Origin: Tetracladium setigerum
Taxonomy: Eukaryota > Ascomycota > Leotiomycetes > Helotiales
Direction: 5' to 3'
Assembly (NCBI GenBank): GCA_031472005.1
Contig: PZJY01000013.1
Coordinates: 682,001-746,000, forward strand
DNA: 64,000 nucleotides
Part shown: positions 22,588-34,847 of the stretch, piece after piece
Layout of the letters: every line of letters starts with the position of its first letter
Numbering within the stretch: position 1 is the first letter of the stretch
The notes under the pieces: model-generated
Database searches by the model: none
What the model was told of the DNA's origin: nothing
What the model saw: the letters and a program-made list of their open reading frames with translations, nothing else
Translations under genes and position numbers: made by a program

Positions 22588-24044
22588 TTCTGAAATCTGG
22601 AAAAGATTTATGTGATAGCTGGGGATAAGAGAATTGCACAGGGATACCAAAGTTGGATCTGTTCAACAAAATTCTCGATTTGAACACGTTTTGCAATTTA
22701 ATTCTCAGTCTTCTCAAAAACTGTGTGTTGCAGTGGAACGGAGGACTCAAAACAAGCGGGGAAAAGGACGATGATGTTGGGGTTCAATTTACGGTTTTCA
22801 TTCGTTCTTTAACTTGTGTTCAAGCTTTCTTTTCTTGGCTGTTGAAAATTCTCCATGCAGCAAGAAATTCTAGTTGTCATGTTTTCGCAGCTACTGCATT
22901 CTCGGTATTCAACATACGGAGAGTGCTACTTCGGCAATGCCGGCAGATCACCAGCCAGCCCACATCAGGCGGGACGTATAGCAGAATCAAGATATTATAT
23001 TCTGCCTCTAACCAAAATCCCAACTCGCCACTTTACAAATTTGAGAAATGACAAACACCGATATGCAGGAATTGGTGCAATACACCATGCTCATATGTAC
23101 TGTACATACCATTTGCTAGTAGCTACCGACGAATAACTGAAGAGACTGAGTAGCAAAACAACATCACCAACCATAATCCACAATATGATTCAACTCTATC
23201 GACCAGCTAATGGCGGAGCACATTTGATGTCTCGGCGGATCAAGAATCACACAGTCCACGGAACTCTGAAACCCAGGACATTTTAACACTCCAGCCGGAT
23301 TTTCAACTCCTTTCGGTTTCTCAGTTTCAATATTAAAATAGAACAAGAGAAAAGAAAAGTTGAGTATGACTAGCATGGAAAATTAACGTAAGGTTAAAAC
23401 GATCAATCCACGCAGCTCAATCAGTATTGAGCTCAATGTTCCATAGGTAACTTGGATATTGGCACCCACACAAAAGATGCTCAGAAGACTTAACGAGTCT
23501 CAACATCCGATCCAACGATGTCACGGTGAAGTGAAGAACCCGAGCGGAAGGGAGGTTCAAAGTTTTGAAGGCTTAATTTCAGGCTCTCGGCCGCGAATTC
23601 GGTGAAAAAGAGGAAGGAAGCAACAACAAAAGCAAGAACTAAATATCATTATGGTTACCTATCTCAGATAACTAAATGTTATATAATCTTCCATCAATCG
23701 ATCACCCAAGACATAATTGCCTCTTGCCTCCATGAAGTTCATCTTCCAACTTACCGGCGTTTTCGCCTCTCTGCCACCATAGACCGTTGTCTATTTATAC
23801 TCACAATCACACTTCAAGATCAAATCCATGCGACGAGCGTGAGTAGACTATCTCACAATATCAGGTCTCTATCACCAGAGAGGAGGTCACCTCGAAATGG
23901 GGGAAAGATTATAGGGTCGGAGATTGAAGAAGTATGTAATTAATGCAAGTTTTAGGAAGGTGACTTGGTTTTGACTATACTCTCCAGGATACTATTCTTC
24001 ACAAAAACCATCGAAAATAGCTATGACGTTAATGATAAGTATAA

Positions 24045-24145
24045 CAAATCAAAAAAATCAACAACAGTTACAACCTCGACAATCATTACAATAAATTACA
24101 AAAATCGACAACAATTATAAAATCGACAACAGTCACACCTTCAAC
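24045..24145. repeat. Imperfect tandem repeat, AATCRACAACARTTAY unit
   Basis: About four degenerate copies of a 16-20 bp unit (AATCAACAACAGTTAC, AATCGACAACAATTAT and variants) lie in an AT-rich intergenic tract. No function is apparent. Confidence 0.5.
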
Positions 24146-24866
24146 ATCTTGAAGCAAAATAGATTATCTCAACCTTCTTCCCGTATCCAATTCTTTATTT
24201 CTCTCAAAACCATCTAAAACGATAGTACTAACAGCTACAATCCCTAAGATACCTTCGCCTTAGCGCCTCACACTCATACTCTCTGTCTATGTGAATTGCT
24301 CCAATTAACAAGCCAAGAAATGTTCCCCATCTCGAAATTGGGTCTTCCAATGGGGAATGGGGTTATTTTCGTTTGATTCCTTTATTACTATATAGACCCA
24401 GACTTGAGATGCATTCATGATTGGAGGGAAAGAAGGAGCTGTTTGATGATGAGGCTGAGGTTGATATTATATGAGTTAAAAAGAGAAAGCAACAAGTTAG
24501 GAAGATTGAGTCAACGTAAGAGATTTGTCTTTTAAAGTCAGAAGGGATGTCATAGAGTTGAGATTCTATGATGTGTTGTGTGGTGTTGGTGAGGTGAGAG
24601 TAGATTTGTTTATTATGACTGTGATAGTGGGGAGGAACTTCTCGTGTACAAGCCTTGTTTGATAATGAAGTAAGTATTCTGGCTGTGTAGCTTCGAGGAA
24701 AAGAAAATCCATGAGATGACGAATCTTTTGTATTTGAAAGGGACTTGTCAGTAATAAAACAAATAACATCAAAGTTAATGTAAGACTATATCGCGAACAT
24801 TTCCCTGTTCTCAAGAAAACTCCCTTCCTACCACCAAACCCTTTCCAACCAAAAGGTAACCATTCT

Positions 24867-24887
24867 CCCCCCCCCCCCCCCCCCCCC
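24867..24887. repeat. Poly-C homopolymer, 21 nt
   Basis: Uninterrupted run of 21 C about 10 bp beyond the stop codon of the minus-strand gene that ends at 24896. The run length is likely unreliable in most sequencing chemistries. Confidence 0.9.
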
Positions 24888-24895
24888 AAAAAACA

Positions 24896-26729
24896 TCAAT
24901 AATACCTCCCCCCCTTCCTCATCCCCTCCACACTCCCCTTCATCCCAAACGCCACATGTCCCACGCCACCACTCCCCTCTTCCCCCTCCACACTCCTACC
25001 AACAACACCCATCCTCAACCTCACCTTCTCCAAACTCTCCGCCAACGGTTTCGCCCCCGTCGAATACCCCACAAACATCCCATCCAACTCGGCATTCCTC
25101 GTCACACTAGCCATACCCGAAAAGGCATTGTTGTGAGTGATACCGTTGCTGTAGAAAGCGCTGAAGCCGAGGAGGACGCAGATTAGTGCGCAGAAACCGG
25201 TGGACGAGTAGGCGATGAAGACTGTGCGCGAGTCGTATTCGAAGCGGAGTTGGTTTTTGGTTATTAGGACGGGGGTGAGGAGGGTTTGGGATTTGCTTCT
25301 GCAGTGGGTAGGTGGTGAGTTAGTTTTAGTTTTTTTATTGTACCTTAGGAAGGAGTGCGATGGGAGAGGGCAAGGTGAAAGGGGACCAACATTAAATCAT
25401 TATCTGTTAACAAACTAATCGTAATATTCGTAGCCAAATCCTCAATTCCTCTCGCCAATGTCTGGTTTCGACATCTCAGCGGATTGTCATTCGGGAATAC
25501 TGAAGTATCGAAAGTTGTGGATGTGGGCGCCGAGGAGTTGCCGCCGAGTGAACCATTGGCGTTGAAGGTTAGGTTGCTGTAGCTGGTTTGCCAGTGGTCG
25601 ACCCAGTAGTTGTTGGTGAATTCTTTGCAGGATGTGAGGCCGGTGAGGAGGACGTTGCTGTCGGTGGAGTGGAGCCTTGCGTCTGCTTCGATGTCATGGG
25701 CTGTGGTTACGTTGCCGCTGAGCATGTTGAGCATTGCTTGCCAGACACCAACGTAGGCATAGTCTAGATCGGAGGGTTGAAGGGCTGAGCTTGATTCGTC
25801 GGTCATGCGGGGGACGAATATCTGTAGTGGTTGTAAGTATTGATACCTTTATTTCCCGTGTCAATGGTTGAAGATACTTACTGGTCGGAAGTTTTGAAGT
25901 TCTCCATAGCTGGTATGTTGAGTACCATTTATAAACTTGATGTAAACATCTCTAGTCGCATTCCCCAATGTGCAAACCAAACTCGAGTTGGAAGTGAGCA
26001 CCCACAGTTGCCTAGGAACCATGCGTGCGTACCACATCAATCGACCAGAGAAATCTTCTGGGTCGTCTCCAAGAGCCTCCCACTCGGCTGTCAACTTAGA
26101 CTGGTTCAAACCGGTAACGAAATATCCTGAAGTGTTGAAGGGAACATCAACACCCCAGTTGTTGAACTTATCAGAGTCGTAGGGGTCGTTCCCAAATCGT
26201 GAGAGATAGGGGCGTACCCAGCCGTACGGACCTCCGAGGGTTGGATCAAATGCAGAATAGACATTTTCCTTGGGGCTCCTCGCGAAAGCACCTTCTTCCT
26301 GGATATCGTTGAAGGTGGTTGAAGTTGCGACATTGTGACTATGGCCTAAAAGATAAGCATAGTCTGCCATAATCTCTTTCTGGGTAGAGTTGGCTTCTGC
26401 ACATCTGCGAGATGATACAAGTTAGTGACAAGCGCTAAGAGAGAAGTGGAGAGTAGATGGACTGACTGGACATATGGCCCGGCAAGTTGGTAAGTAAACG
26501 ATGAGTTTGTGTCTGGAGCCCGAAGTGGCAGAACATCCAGGTTCGTTGCAACACGGGTAGCGATGTTGAGGAGATTTGGTGTTGGAATGACGGCATTAAG
26601 TTTTGGAACCCAACTACCATCCTGCCAGTCGAGAATTGGCATTTTGACTTGTACCGGTGGTGATGTATACAAAGCCGATGAAAGAGCAAGTTCAAAGCCC
26701 AAATTTGCAACGAGAAAGGGGAGCTTCAT
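24896..26729 (-). CDS. Large glycosylated membrane protein, fungal 'formylmethionine deformylase-like' group
   Basis: Four exons, 26729-26467, 26404-25882, 25821-25391 and 25298-24896, give 539 residues in one frame. Donors are GTCAGT, GTAAGT and the weak GTTGGT, each with a good acceptor and CTAAC-type branch. The N-terminus carries a hydrophobic signal/anchor (PFLVANLGFELALSSALY). A long extracytoplasmic region with many Asn-X-Ser/Thr sites follows (TNSSFT, NSTQ, NTSG, NQSK, NSSL, NATR, NVTT, NLTF, NGSL, NSSA, NQTL, NITI). One strong membrane segment lies near residue 430 (TGFCALICVLLGFSAFY) and a Gly-rich cytosolic tail ends it. This architecture resembles a fungal family often annotated, misleadingly, as formylmethionine deformylase-like; no deformylase motif is present. 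No function can be inferred. Other members may have extra N-terminal membrane helices, so the start could be incomplete. Confidence 0.75.
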
Positions 26730-28479
26730 GGCCAAATACTAAAAGTAGCCCTACACCCTAGTCGGTTCTGATTCGGTGTTCGATAGTGGTTGTCGTACAA
26801 TAGAATAAAGATACGAGATTTAGACTGCTTCAGTCTGTAATGATCAACGATCGTTGACTGTTGTGTCTTGGTCCAAGGGTTTGAATGGGTTCAATTTTTT
26901 GTCCAGGGTCACCTCCGTAAAGAGTAGCCTGATAATGAGCCCAATAGGTGTTTCGAGTTAGAAAACCAAAAACTTGGCAGCATAGTGGTGTCCCGGTGTG
27001 GAAATTGAATGAGAGGGGAACGAATCAAGGAAGTTTTAGTTCAAGAAAGGTGCTCATCATTAGGCGCGGTATGGGACGGAAGGGCATGGTATTTGGGGGC
27101 TGTAAATTTGAAGACAACAAGATGGCCGCAGAATTGGACACAAGCAGGGCACGAGAAATGGGAGAAATGGCGAGGGAGAAATGTAGGTATTCTTTTCCTT
27201 CGGGTTGCCTCGAATAAGAACTAACTGTGAATAGGTATGTATGTTCTGTTTGCAAATCGATAACAAGAAAATAGAACAATATCTGCAGACTTGCAATATT
27301 GTCTGGGATTGCCTCGATTGCTCCATTCTCGCTTAATTAAGAATGTAAATAAACCTTGAAAAGCATAAACACCCCGCCGGGATAAGGCTGAATGGCCAAA
27401 TTTCCCGCGGCAGCATCAAGGAACCCTGCCAATGCGTATAAAGGCTCCAATCATTTGACTGTGCCAGTGGAAGACGCGATTTCAAGTGGCTCAAAGCGCG
27501 AGCAGATCAAATTTGTGAATGGCCTCCGTGTTCTGTATTTACGAACTTGGTACGAATTTAAGAAGGGTGTGGTGGACGACTCGCTGGGATGTGATGGATG
27601 GGTGCTTTTCGTCGTCAAACCAGTTTGCTGCAGTCCGAGAAATTGGTCTCGGGGTGCTCGCCAAGAGGCCATTACTTAACAGTGTTTGCAACTTTGCATA
27701 GAGAATTCAAAAAATGGCTCTGATGTCGACTCGAACACGGTGCGGTGCTGCGGTGAACAGAAAGAGTTGGCTTGTGCTATGTCACGTGATTGGAATTTCC
27801 CAGCCTTGCGGCGTAGCAGTGGGGAGAAATCTGCCCTGAATGCCTTGTTCCCAGCTCACTCTCAAACCCAAAGCGGGTCAAGCCCAGGTCGGCCGATACC
27901 ATCATTATTCAAAGAATCAAAACTCTTCAATCAGCCGCATTTCTAAGATTAGCATCAAAAGAACTTTGGGTGTGGAGACTGTTTTTTGCTGTTGAGGCTC
28001 GCGAGAGGTTGGGACGAACTTTGATGTGTTTGACATCTTGGCATGAAAACGGCTGTTATCTGCTCGAACATTGCTAACAGTAATCAAGCCAGTCGTGACC
28101 TGGAAAGCTGGAAGTATATCTGTTTAGAAACCTTTCCAAAAGGAATCCATTACTTGATAGCAGCAGCAAAGTTGTTAAGTAATCAGTTTGAAGAATTTCT
28201 ACGTTCCAAGTTCTGTTCTTCCTCCCCACAAGGTTGACAGCATGTCGGTCTTGGCGTGCTGCGGCTGCATCCTTCCTTGAAATGAGCCCTCCTGGCTGAC
28301 AATGGTGCGCATCACGACAAACATAAGAAAAGACCTCACCTTTTGCGCGCTTTTTCTCTCTTTCTTCTCTCTTCCTCTCTTCCTCTCTCCCACTCACTCT
28401 CACGCCCATCTTCCTTACTTCCAGTCTATCACCAAACCACCCAGAAGACTCGCGCCTGGCACCTTCTACCTTCCAACAA
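26730..28479. other. Divergent intergenic region, no gene seen
   Basis: About 1.75 kb separating divergent starts at 26729 (-) and 28480 (+). Short ORFs on both strands are overlapping shadows. A CT-rich tract (about 28340-28400) lies just upstream of the plus-strand gene and probably belongs to its promoter/leader. Confidence 0.45.
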
Positions 28480-29414
28480 ATGGCGCATAAATACCCTCCC
28501 TGGCGACGAGTTATTCTCGTCCCTTTCTGGACTCTCCAACTCTTATTTCTGGTGATAATCGCCGGTGGAACTGCCGCAGGAGTCGGTCTACTTCATAAGT
28601 ACAAGGACGAAGTTAGCAGCAACCCAGATGTTGACCATGATGCTGTAAACAAACTGAAGAAGATGTAAGTACCAACGCTGCAACCCGAACGGCGCATGCC
28701 CAAGCGTTGGTTGGACTGACAGATCAACTTAGTTATGGCCCAATCTGGATCGCTATATCCGTCTTCTGCATCATCCTCACCATTCTCGAAATCGTCTTCC
28801 TTACTCGTCGCAAGCTCACGCCGCTGAAGTTCATGATTGTCAATGCAGTCAAGAGTCTGATCTTCATCGCTTTGGCTATCATGGATATCATTGCATACGC
28901 GCAATCATCTTCACTGGGTTCAGAGACTATCGGAGGAATCATTATTGAAGTGGGAATAGTGTATGTTTTACCTATTATTTAGGCTGGTTTCCAATGATTT
29001 TGAGTACTAACGAAATATCACAGCCTCTGCTTCCTCATTCCCCTCATTTACGGATCGACCGTCTACCGCAGAACGCGTCGAGAAGCGAAATCATACAAGC
29101 CCATTTCACACCCTCTTTCCAACCCAACTAACGATACATCCTACCCGTCGCAATTCCCCCAACCACATCTTCAACGCGACGCCGAAAGTGGAAACGAATA
29201 CCGTGGACAAGTTTCAGGAATAACTGGGACAGCAGCGCCATACGATCCTTACAACCCGAGTCAAACCTATGGAGATGTGGGATTGGCACATCCTAGTCCG
29301 CAGCTTATGAGTCCTGGGGTGCCGCAGGTCTATGTTCAGCAGTACGACCATAATGATCACCACGATCACAGGAATGTGTACGAGATGGATTCGAGGAGGA
29401 ATCTTGCCCAGTAA
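28480..29414 (+). CDS. Four-TM (MARVEL-like) membrane protein
   Basis: Three exons, 28480-28664, 28733-28960 and 29024-29414, encode 267 residues. Four hydrophobic segments are clear: LLFLVIIAGGTAAGVGLL (about 20-40), PIWIAISVFCIILTILEIVF (about 65-85), MIVNAVKSLIFIALAIMDII (about 95-115) and IIIEVGIVLCFLIPLIYG (about 130-150, spanning the second intron). The spacing fits a tetraspan MARVEL-type fold, but I see no diagnostic motif. The cytosolic C-terminal tail of about 115 residues is Pro/Tyr/Ser/His-rich, with repeated Tyr-Pro and Gln-Pro pairs and a His/Asp cluster (DHNDHHDHRN). This suggests a plasma-membrane or eisosome-like protein; function unknown. Confidence 0.75.
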
Positions 29415-29877
29415 GGGAGATGAGAGTGGGCTGCATGATTTTCTGTACTGTACGTTTGATGCATATGGGCGTTTTTTTTGATGATTGCATTCGACTTTTT
29501 AAACGTATACCATGGGATTTGCTGGGAATGGTTGTTAGCACCTACGTAGCGAATCGATTTCTTCAAAGTTATAAGCACTGCACAATTCTCGTTGGTTTAT
29601 GGGGGTTTTTTATATTGGGACGGTAAGATCCAAATTCTTCTCCGATGAATGAATGATAAGGCGTATTGCTTTCCATTCTCCCGTTGAGCTAGAAGCACAA
29701 TATCATTGGCGTTCGTTCACCCCACCAAAGCAATGCGGGGTCTCCATCATCGACGAAACAACTCCTTCATCACAACAAGGACTTCCTCTTTTTATAATCT
29801 TCCGTTGATTCTTACCGAATTCTCCCTTTTGATCTTCCCCCTCGCTAAATTTGCATTATCCCATCTCAAAAACATCC
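29415..29877. other. Intergenic region
   Basis: 463 bp between two same-strand genes. It holds the 3' UTR of the four-TM gene and the promoter of the thioesterase gene. No gene seen. Confidence 0.5.
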
Positions 29878-30770
29878 ATGTCACGGGATCCTCAAAGAAT
29901 CGAGGCATCTGACACCTCGACCTCAAAAGCAGCAACATTTATCTTCCTTCATGGATATGACGATGATTCCGACGGATGGATTAGTGCGCTATTTTTCTTT
30001 CTTTATTTCTTTCTCTCATCTTATACCCTACGCTTGCTGCTTCCGACTGACACTCAGCATGAATGATTAGATGTAGCAGAGCAATTCCAAGCGGCCTCCA
30101 AATTACCGTATTTAACCTGGGTGTTTCCCAATGCCCAATTTAACAATGAATGTCGAGCGACGGCCTGGTTCACACCAATGTCTTTCTCTCCTGTGTCTAG
30201 GTCTTCGTCCACCGCAGAGGAAGAAGAAGAAGACCTCGATCCTAAGATTAAAGCAGAGATGTTGGAAAGTGTAACATATATCCATGGCCTGGTAGAGAAG
30301 GAAATAGAGAGAGGCGTGAAAGCAGAAAGAATCATCGTGGGAGGATTTAGTCAGGGCGCTGCCATTGCATTGCTAGTCGGCTTGGGCTGGGGATCAAATT
30401 CATCATCTGAGAAGAGACAACTCGGTGGAGTGGCAGGATTGAGTGGATTTCTCCCTCTGTTGGGGACGAAGGAAATGGCAGAGATAGAAAGGGGAGGAAA
30501 GTGCAATATTGATATCTTTCTTGCGCATGGCAAAAAGGATATGATGGTGCCGGTAATTTCGTTGTGCTTTTTATTTTCTTTTTATGCGAGGATGGGAGCT
30601 GATATATGATGTAGTTGCGAATTTTCCGAGAGATGGCGGAGAGGCTCGCGAGTATGATTGTTGATGACGAGTTATTGGAGAGGCATGAGTATGACGGGCT
30701 TGGCCATGTTGCTTCAGGCCCGATGTTGAGGCATATGTGCACCTTTCTTGAAAAGATTCTTGCGGAATAA
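29878..30770 (+). CDS. Acyl-protein thioesterase / phospholipase-carboxylesterase family
   Basis: Alpha/beta hydrolase of the APT family, expected to remove palmitate from cysteines of membrane-attached proteins such as small GTPases and G-alpha subunits, or to act as a carboxylesterase. Exons 29878-29983, 30071-30552 and 30615-30770 give 247 residues. The family's N-terminal motif appears as FLHGYDDDSDGW, followed by PYLTWVFPNAQF. The catalytic serine is in GGFSQGAA (Gly-X-Ser-X-Gly), the aspartate in HGKKDMMVP and the histidine in GLGHVAS, so the Ser-Asp-His triad is complete. An acidic insert (about residues 100-115, EEEEEDLDP) is longer than in standard APT1. The second intron falls right after the Asp motif. 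The substrate cannot be told from sequence. Confidence 0.88.
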
Positions 30771-31248
30771 TGAAGTCTCTCACCAACTTAGAAGAGGACT
30801 CGATGGAGTAGATAGATGGACCTGAATGTAAATACTCTGTTCCTGAGCACACGTGATAAACGTCTGTGCATGTCTTGGCAGAGGGACTGTCCGGACCGCC
30901 TTGGCCCTCTTTGTGTGCAAAATCTTCTCTCATGATCCATCTTCATCTTCCTAATTCCTAAAACCAGAAAAAAAAACCCACAAACACTCACCACGATGGC
31001 TGGAATCCATGAATTGTCTCCCAACTCATGTTTCGAACCTTCGTGTTCGTGGGGACCGCCGTCCACACTCTCGTTTGATGAGGTGACGATGGTAAAAGCG
31101 AGAGGCTGAACGACCGACCACCCGAATTTGCGCCCTCCCAGCCAACAATTTAATTCAATGTTATACAGGTCGAATCCTGCATGAACAATCATGCATTCTC
31201 CATTAGTCTGCATATGCCAGGCTCGACTCTCTCTCTTCTCCATTCACA
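30771..31248. other. Intergenic region upstream of the DUF3433 gene
   Basis: 478 bp between two same-strand genes. A minus-strand ORF spans most of it, but it has no domain or splice partner and is rejected as a gene. Presumed to hold a terminator and a promoter. Confidence 0.45.
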
Positions 31249-33789
31249 ATGAACTACGAGGTGTTAGGATCTCGCCGCGCGCAGCGTAAGTCTCTCTCGC
31301 TGTCTTGAGCTGATGCGTTGGCAAGCTTACTCTGCTGTACCTGGAGCTAACAAAACCTTAGACAATCGCCCTTCCATACGCCTTGTCAACTCCGCTCCTG
31401 GTGCATACTACTCTCCTCCTCACACACCCAGATCAAGTTCACGAGCGAGCGATGATCGCACTGTGTCTCTAAACTCGGAGGTTTCAGACGAGACGGTCGT
31501 GAGGTGGCAAACACCTCCCTCTCGAATGCCGACTCCAGAACATCAGAGTTTTGAGACTTTGCGCGCCGAAGAGCACCATTCCACTGGAACCAATGACTCT
31601 GCGTACGCCGCTGATGCACCACTTGTTGTTCGATTCAACGAAGATCAGATCAGGACCACCGAGGCCGAGGCCTCAAGGAGGACAGGGAGAATGGAGGACG
31701 ACATGGAGTCTTACGCTCCCACACCGAACACAGATGACACGCCATACATTCGCTTTGCGATTGATCAATTAACAAGAGATGAAGAGGTTAAAGCCAACAG
31801 AGTTCGTCACTCACAGCGGCCAAGTACCATCAGCGCAGAGTACCCGGTGGACAGAATTGTTCCAGATATGGCACAGACATACTTGATGTCGGCGGAAAAG
31901 GAGAGGGAAGCGATGAGACTTGTAAGAAAACACAGGTCCTCCCACCTCCTGGACGTCTTTTCAACTTCAATGCTACTCAACCACTGCCCTATCCTTCGAC
32001 ACCAGAACCACCGATACCCATACAACCCATGATTTCCGAAATCTTCATCCCCGTGGAGGGACCTCATGCCTCACGGTACCCCGACCTCACGTTTGTGCCG
32101 AAAATTTTACGGCCCGTCTCGATGATTGCGCTGTCACTATTATGTCTTTTGATGACCGCCGCAATCGTCTTCTGCGCCATCTTTTCCACTCGAAATGATG
32201 GTCTCGTCGACTGGAAAGCTGGCATCTATGGAGGACGGTACTTTGTTTTTGGATTTTTGCCGCAAATACTTGCGGCTTGTATTTTTATTTACGTGCAGGG
32301 TGTCATGGTCGCGATGACGAGAATACTGCCGTACACCATGATGGCCAATGATGATGTCGGTCATCGGTCGAATGCTCTGTTTTTGGGGATCTTTCCTCGC
32401 AATTTGTTGTTTCCGCGCTGGGAGGGACCATTGAGTTTTGAGGTTGCGAATTCGGTGTTTTGGTTGTCTGTTTTTACGATTCCTCTGCAAAGTTGCTTGT
32501 TTTCGGTGGTTCAAGTGAATGGTGTTTGGAGGTGGACTGCTGTTCAGGGCGTTGCTTGGACTTTGGTGGCGGTGTATTTGCTCATTTTGGTTGTGACGGC
32601 TATTTTTGGGATGTTCTTCTTTCGAAGGACGACGGGTTTGAAGTGGGATCCTACCTCGTTGGCGGACGTGATTGCTCTGCTTCCAAGAAGCAATTGCTTG
32701 AAGGACTATTCGGGCACGGATATCATGAGAAGAAAGGTGGAAATCAAGGACAGGCTGGCCTTGAGAAGCGACAGACTCGGCTATTGGCGAACGCAGATGA
32801 AGAACCAGGAACTTTTCTACTGTGTTGGAGAGCAGGGCACCGCAACTCGACGCTACACTGTCTCGAGAGGACAGGTTGAGAAAGTTGCACTTGACGATAG
32901 ACTGTTGGATGTCGAAAAGGCCTCCGAGGTTCACAGCCCGCAAACTCGATTTCGACACATCCCGTGGTTTTTACGGGACACGTTTGTCATCCTCTGGGCT
33001 GTTGCCGGACTCGTCTTCCTCGTCGCCCTCTTCGTCATATCCTTCTTACCTTCCACGGCAATTCGAAACGGTTTCCACGCCTCGGTCAAAGTTATTCCTG
33101 ACGAGTCAGGATTCTCGGCAGCCAACTTCCTGTACAGCTTTGTTCCATCTATGATTGGCCTACTGCTATACTTATTCTTCCTCCCTCTCGACATGGCCAT
33201 TCGAAAACTCCAACCTTGGGCTGAACTATCATCCAGGGATGGTGCACCAGCAGCGGATTCTCTTCTCCTGGAATACACTGCCCTGCTACCCATCTCCTGC
33301 ACAATTCGTGCCATCCGCAATCGCCACTACCGCATCGCCATCCTCTCACTCTTCTCTCTGATCTTCTTGGTTTTGCCCATCACAGCAGGTGGCCTCTTCT
33401 TCCCTCTTACGACACCATCCGGCCAAGTTCGCATGATTCCAAACTTACCATGCTTCTACATCATCCTTGCCGTCCTAGTGCTATACCTTATCGGTCTCAT
33501 TACTCTCATCCCAAACCGACGCAGAATGCATCTTCCACACGGCACAGATTGCCTAGCTGAAATATTCAGCTTCGCATATGCCAGTGGAATGCTAGAGGAT
33601 GCACCATTTCGAGCACCGAAGAGCAAATCCGACCTGGTCACCAGACTGACCGCAGTGAGAGCGATTGGCGATGTGCACAGATATGCCTTTGGAGTCTACA
33701 AGGGGAAAGATGAGAAAGAGGTTTTGGGAATTGACAGATTGGGGAGAAGGGGGAATGAATTGACGGTTTTGGATTTGAACGTTCGGTGA
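31249..33789 (+). CDS. DUF3433-type polytopic membrane protein, one base out of frame
   Basis: Exon 1 is 31249-31285, the intron 31286-31361 (donor GTAAGT, acceptor CCTTAG) and exon 2 31362-33789. The N-terminal 230 residues are polar, rich in Ser/Thr/Pro/Glu, and cytosolic. About eight membrane helices follow, grouped in two halves of four, for example SMIALSLLCLLMTAAIVFCA and TFVILWAVAGLVFLVALFVI, separated by a soluble loop of about 150 residues. This two-times-four layout matches the fungal DUF3433 family, which is plasma-membrane-like and of unknown role. The frame breaks at a run of four A at 31927-31930; one extra A makes a single frame of 822 codons. A 14-nt GT...AG segment at the same place would also restore frame if removed but is far too short for an intron. 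The products starting at 31313 and 32029 alone are therefore fragments. Confidence 0.85.
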
Positions 33790-34475
33790 TGATGTCGGAA
33801 ATGATAATGCCGACAGTTGGTGGTGGTTGACAATACTTCGGCAATGGGGAATGTTCGACGATGGATATGTCGACAACAATGAAGACGACAAAAATGATAG
33901 ATGTTGGCGATGAGATACCAACGAACGATAAAAGATGCCAGAAATTATGGAATCTCGACGATGAGGGGTCGACGAACGATGATGTGCTACGGTTCTTACT
34001 TTTTTGGCTCTTCGAGAGTATCATTTACGAATATTTTTAACGGCGTTTCTATGGAGGGGTATCTTGGTGGAGTAATGGGTCATGAACATATTTTATGGGT
34101 ATGAGTTTATGTTTTGAAATGTTAATGGGTCAACTGGGTATAATGGGATTGTGGTTGGATTCGATAGAATGTACAAACAGGGTGGTGCTACAGATAGATA
34201 TGGATTGAGAAAGTGTATATATGAGTTGAGATTTTGACTCCTCGTATATACAAAGAGAGAAAGAGAGAAAGAGAGAGAGATGCGTACAAATGAAAGATAT
34301 TGTACCCTTTACCCCCTTTTTTGGGTCTGCTTCTTTTGAAGATTGTTTTGTTTAGGTTTGTTCTTCATTGGACTTCTTTTCCTTTTTTCTTTTCCTGCCT
34401 CTTTACTTTGCTGCTCTGGTTTGCTTACTTTCTTTTTGGATGTTTTTCCTTGTTACTTTCTTTCTTTCAAAAAGC
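33790..34475. other. 3' flank of the DUF3433 gene
   Basis: Non-coding. It includes a GA-rich microsatellite at about 34250-34281 and T-rich sequence just before the duplicated element. Confidence 0.45.
34250..34281. repeat. GA-rich microsatellite
   Basis: Interrupted (GA)n/(AAAG)n tract in the 3' flank of the DUF3433 gene. Confidence 0.7.
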
Positions 34476-34678
34476 GCACTTGTCAAACACTCTGGGCCTT
34501 ACCTCCTTTACTTCCCCCGTCAAACGGGGAATGTAGAAGGTTCAAACTTTGGTATAGCCCTATTTTTGGTACAAGAAGAGCGATTCGCTCCCTTCTGGGG
34601 ATTGCGACTGCCGATTACTCACCGCTGCATCTTTCTCTTTCTATAGATGTGCGTGGTCCATATCTTTCTGGCCTACAT
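34476..34678 (+). repeat. Direct repeat copy 1 of a ~205-bp non-coding element
   Basis: This copy matches 34848-35060 over its full length. Shared blocks include CACTTGTCAAACACTCTGGG at the start, a central AGAAGAGCGATTCGCTCCCT, then GATTGCGACTGCCGATTACT, and TCCATATCTTTCTGGCCTAC at the end. Indels between copies are not multiples of three, so protein-level selection is unlikely. The AGCGATTCGCT palindrome could form a hairpin. It matches no snRNA, tRNA or 5S signature that I know. Strand is given arbitrarily as +. Confidence 0.85.
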
Positions 34679-34847
34679 CCAATCAATGCCTTACTTTAAG
34701 GGCTCTCGACTTTTTCGACCTATATTGCTGGGTCTGCTTTACGCAAAATAACTTCTAGGTCTGTTTACAGGTTTGTTACTTTTTATTTTTTACATTTCTT
34801 TCTATCCTTCTATAGTTTCCCTTTTCTTCTCCTTTAGTTTTTAGTTA
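34679..34847. other. Spacer between the two repeat copies
   Basis: 169 bp of mostly T-rich sequence with no match to the repeat unit itself. Confidence 0.5.

Larger units (their letters stand above)
22588..24895. other. Gene-free region with low-complexity DNA
   Basis: About 2.3 kb without a supportable gene. A C/A-rich imperfect tandem array with the core ATCGACAACA lies at about 24045-24145, and a run of 21 cytosines at 24867-24887. Confidence 0.45.

Noticed and set aside
22653..23051. 132-codon plus-strand ORF after the CVNH gene
   Set aside because: It has no signal peptide, no domain and no coding-like composition; overlapping frames are equally open.
30788..31243. 151-codon minus-strand ORF upstream of the DUF3433 gene
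   Set aside because: It has no domain, signal or splice partner, and overlaps the expected promoter of a well-supported gene on the other strand.
32140..32958. 272-codon minus-strand ORF inside the DUF3433 gene
   Set aside because: It is fully antisense to conserved membrane segments and has no recognisable protein features.
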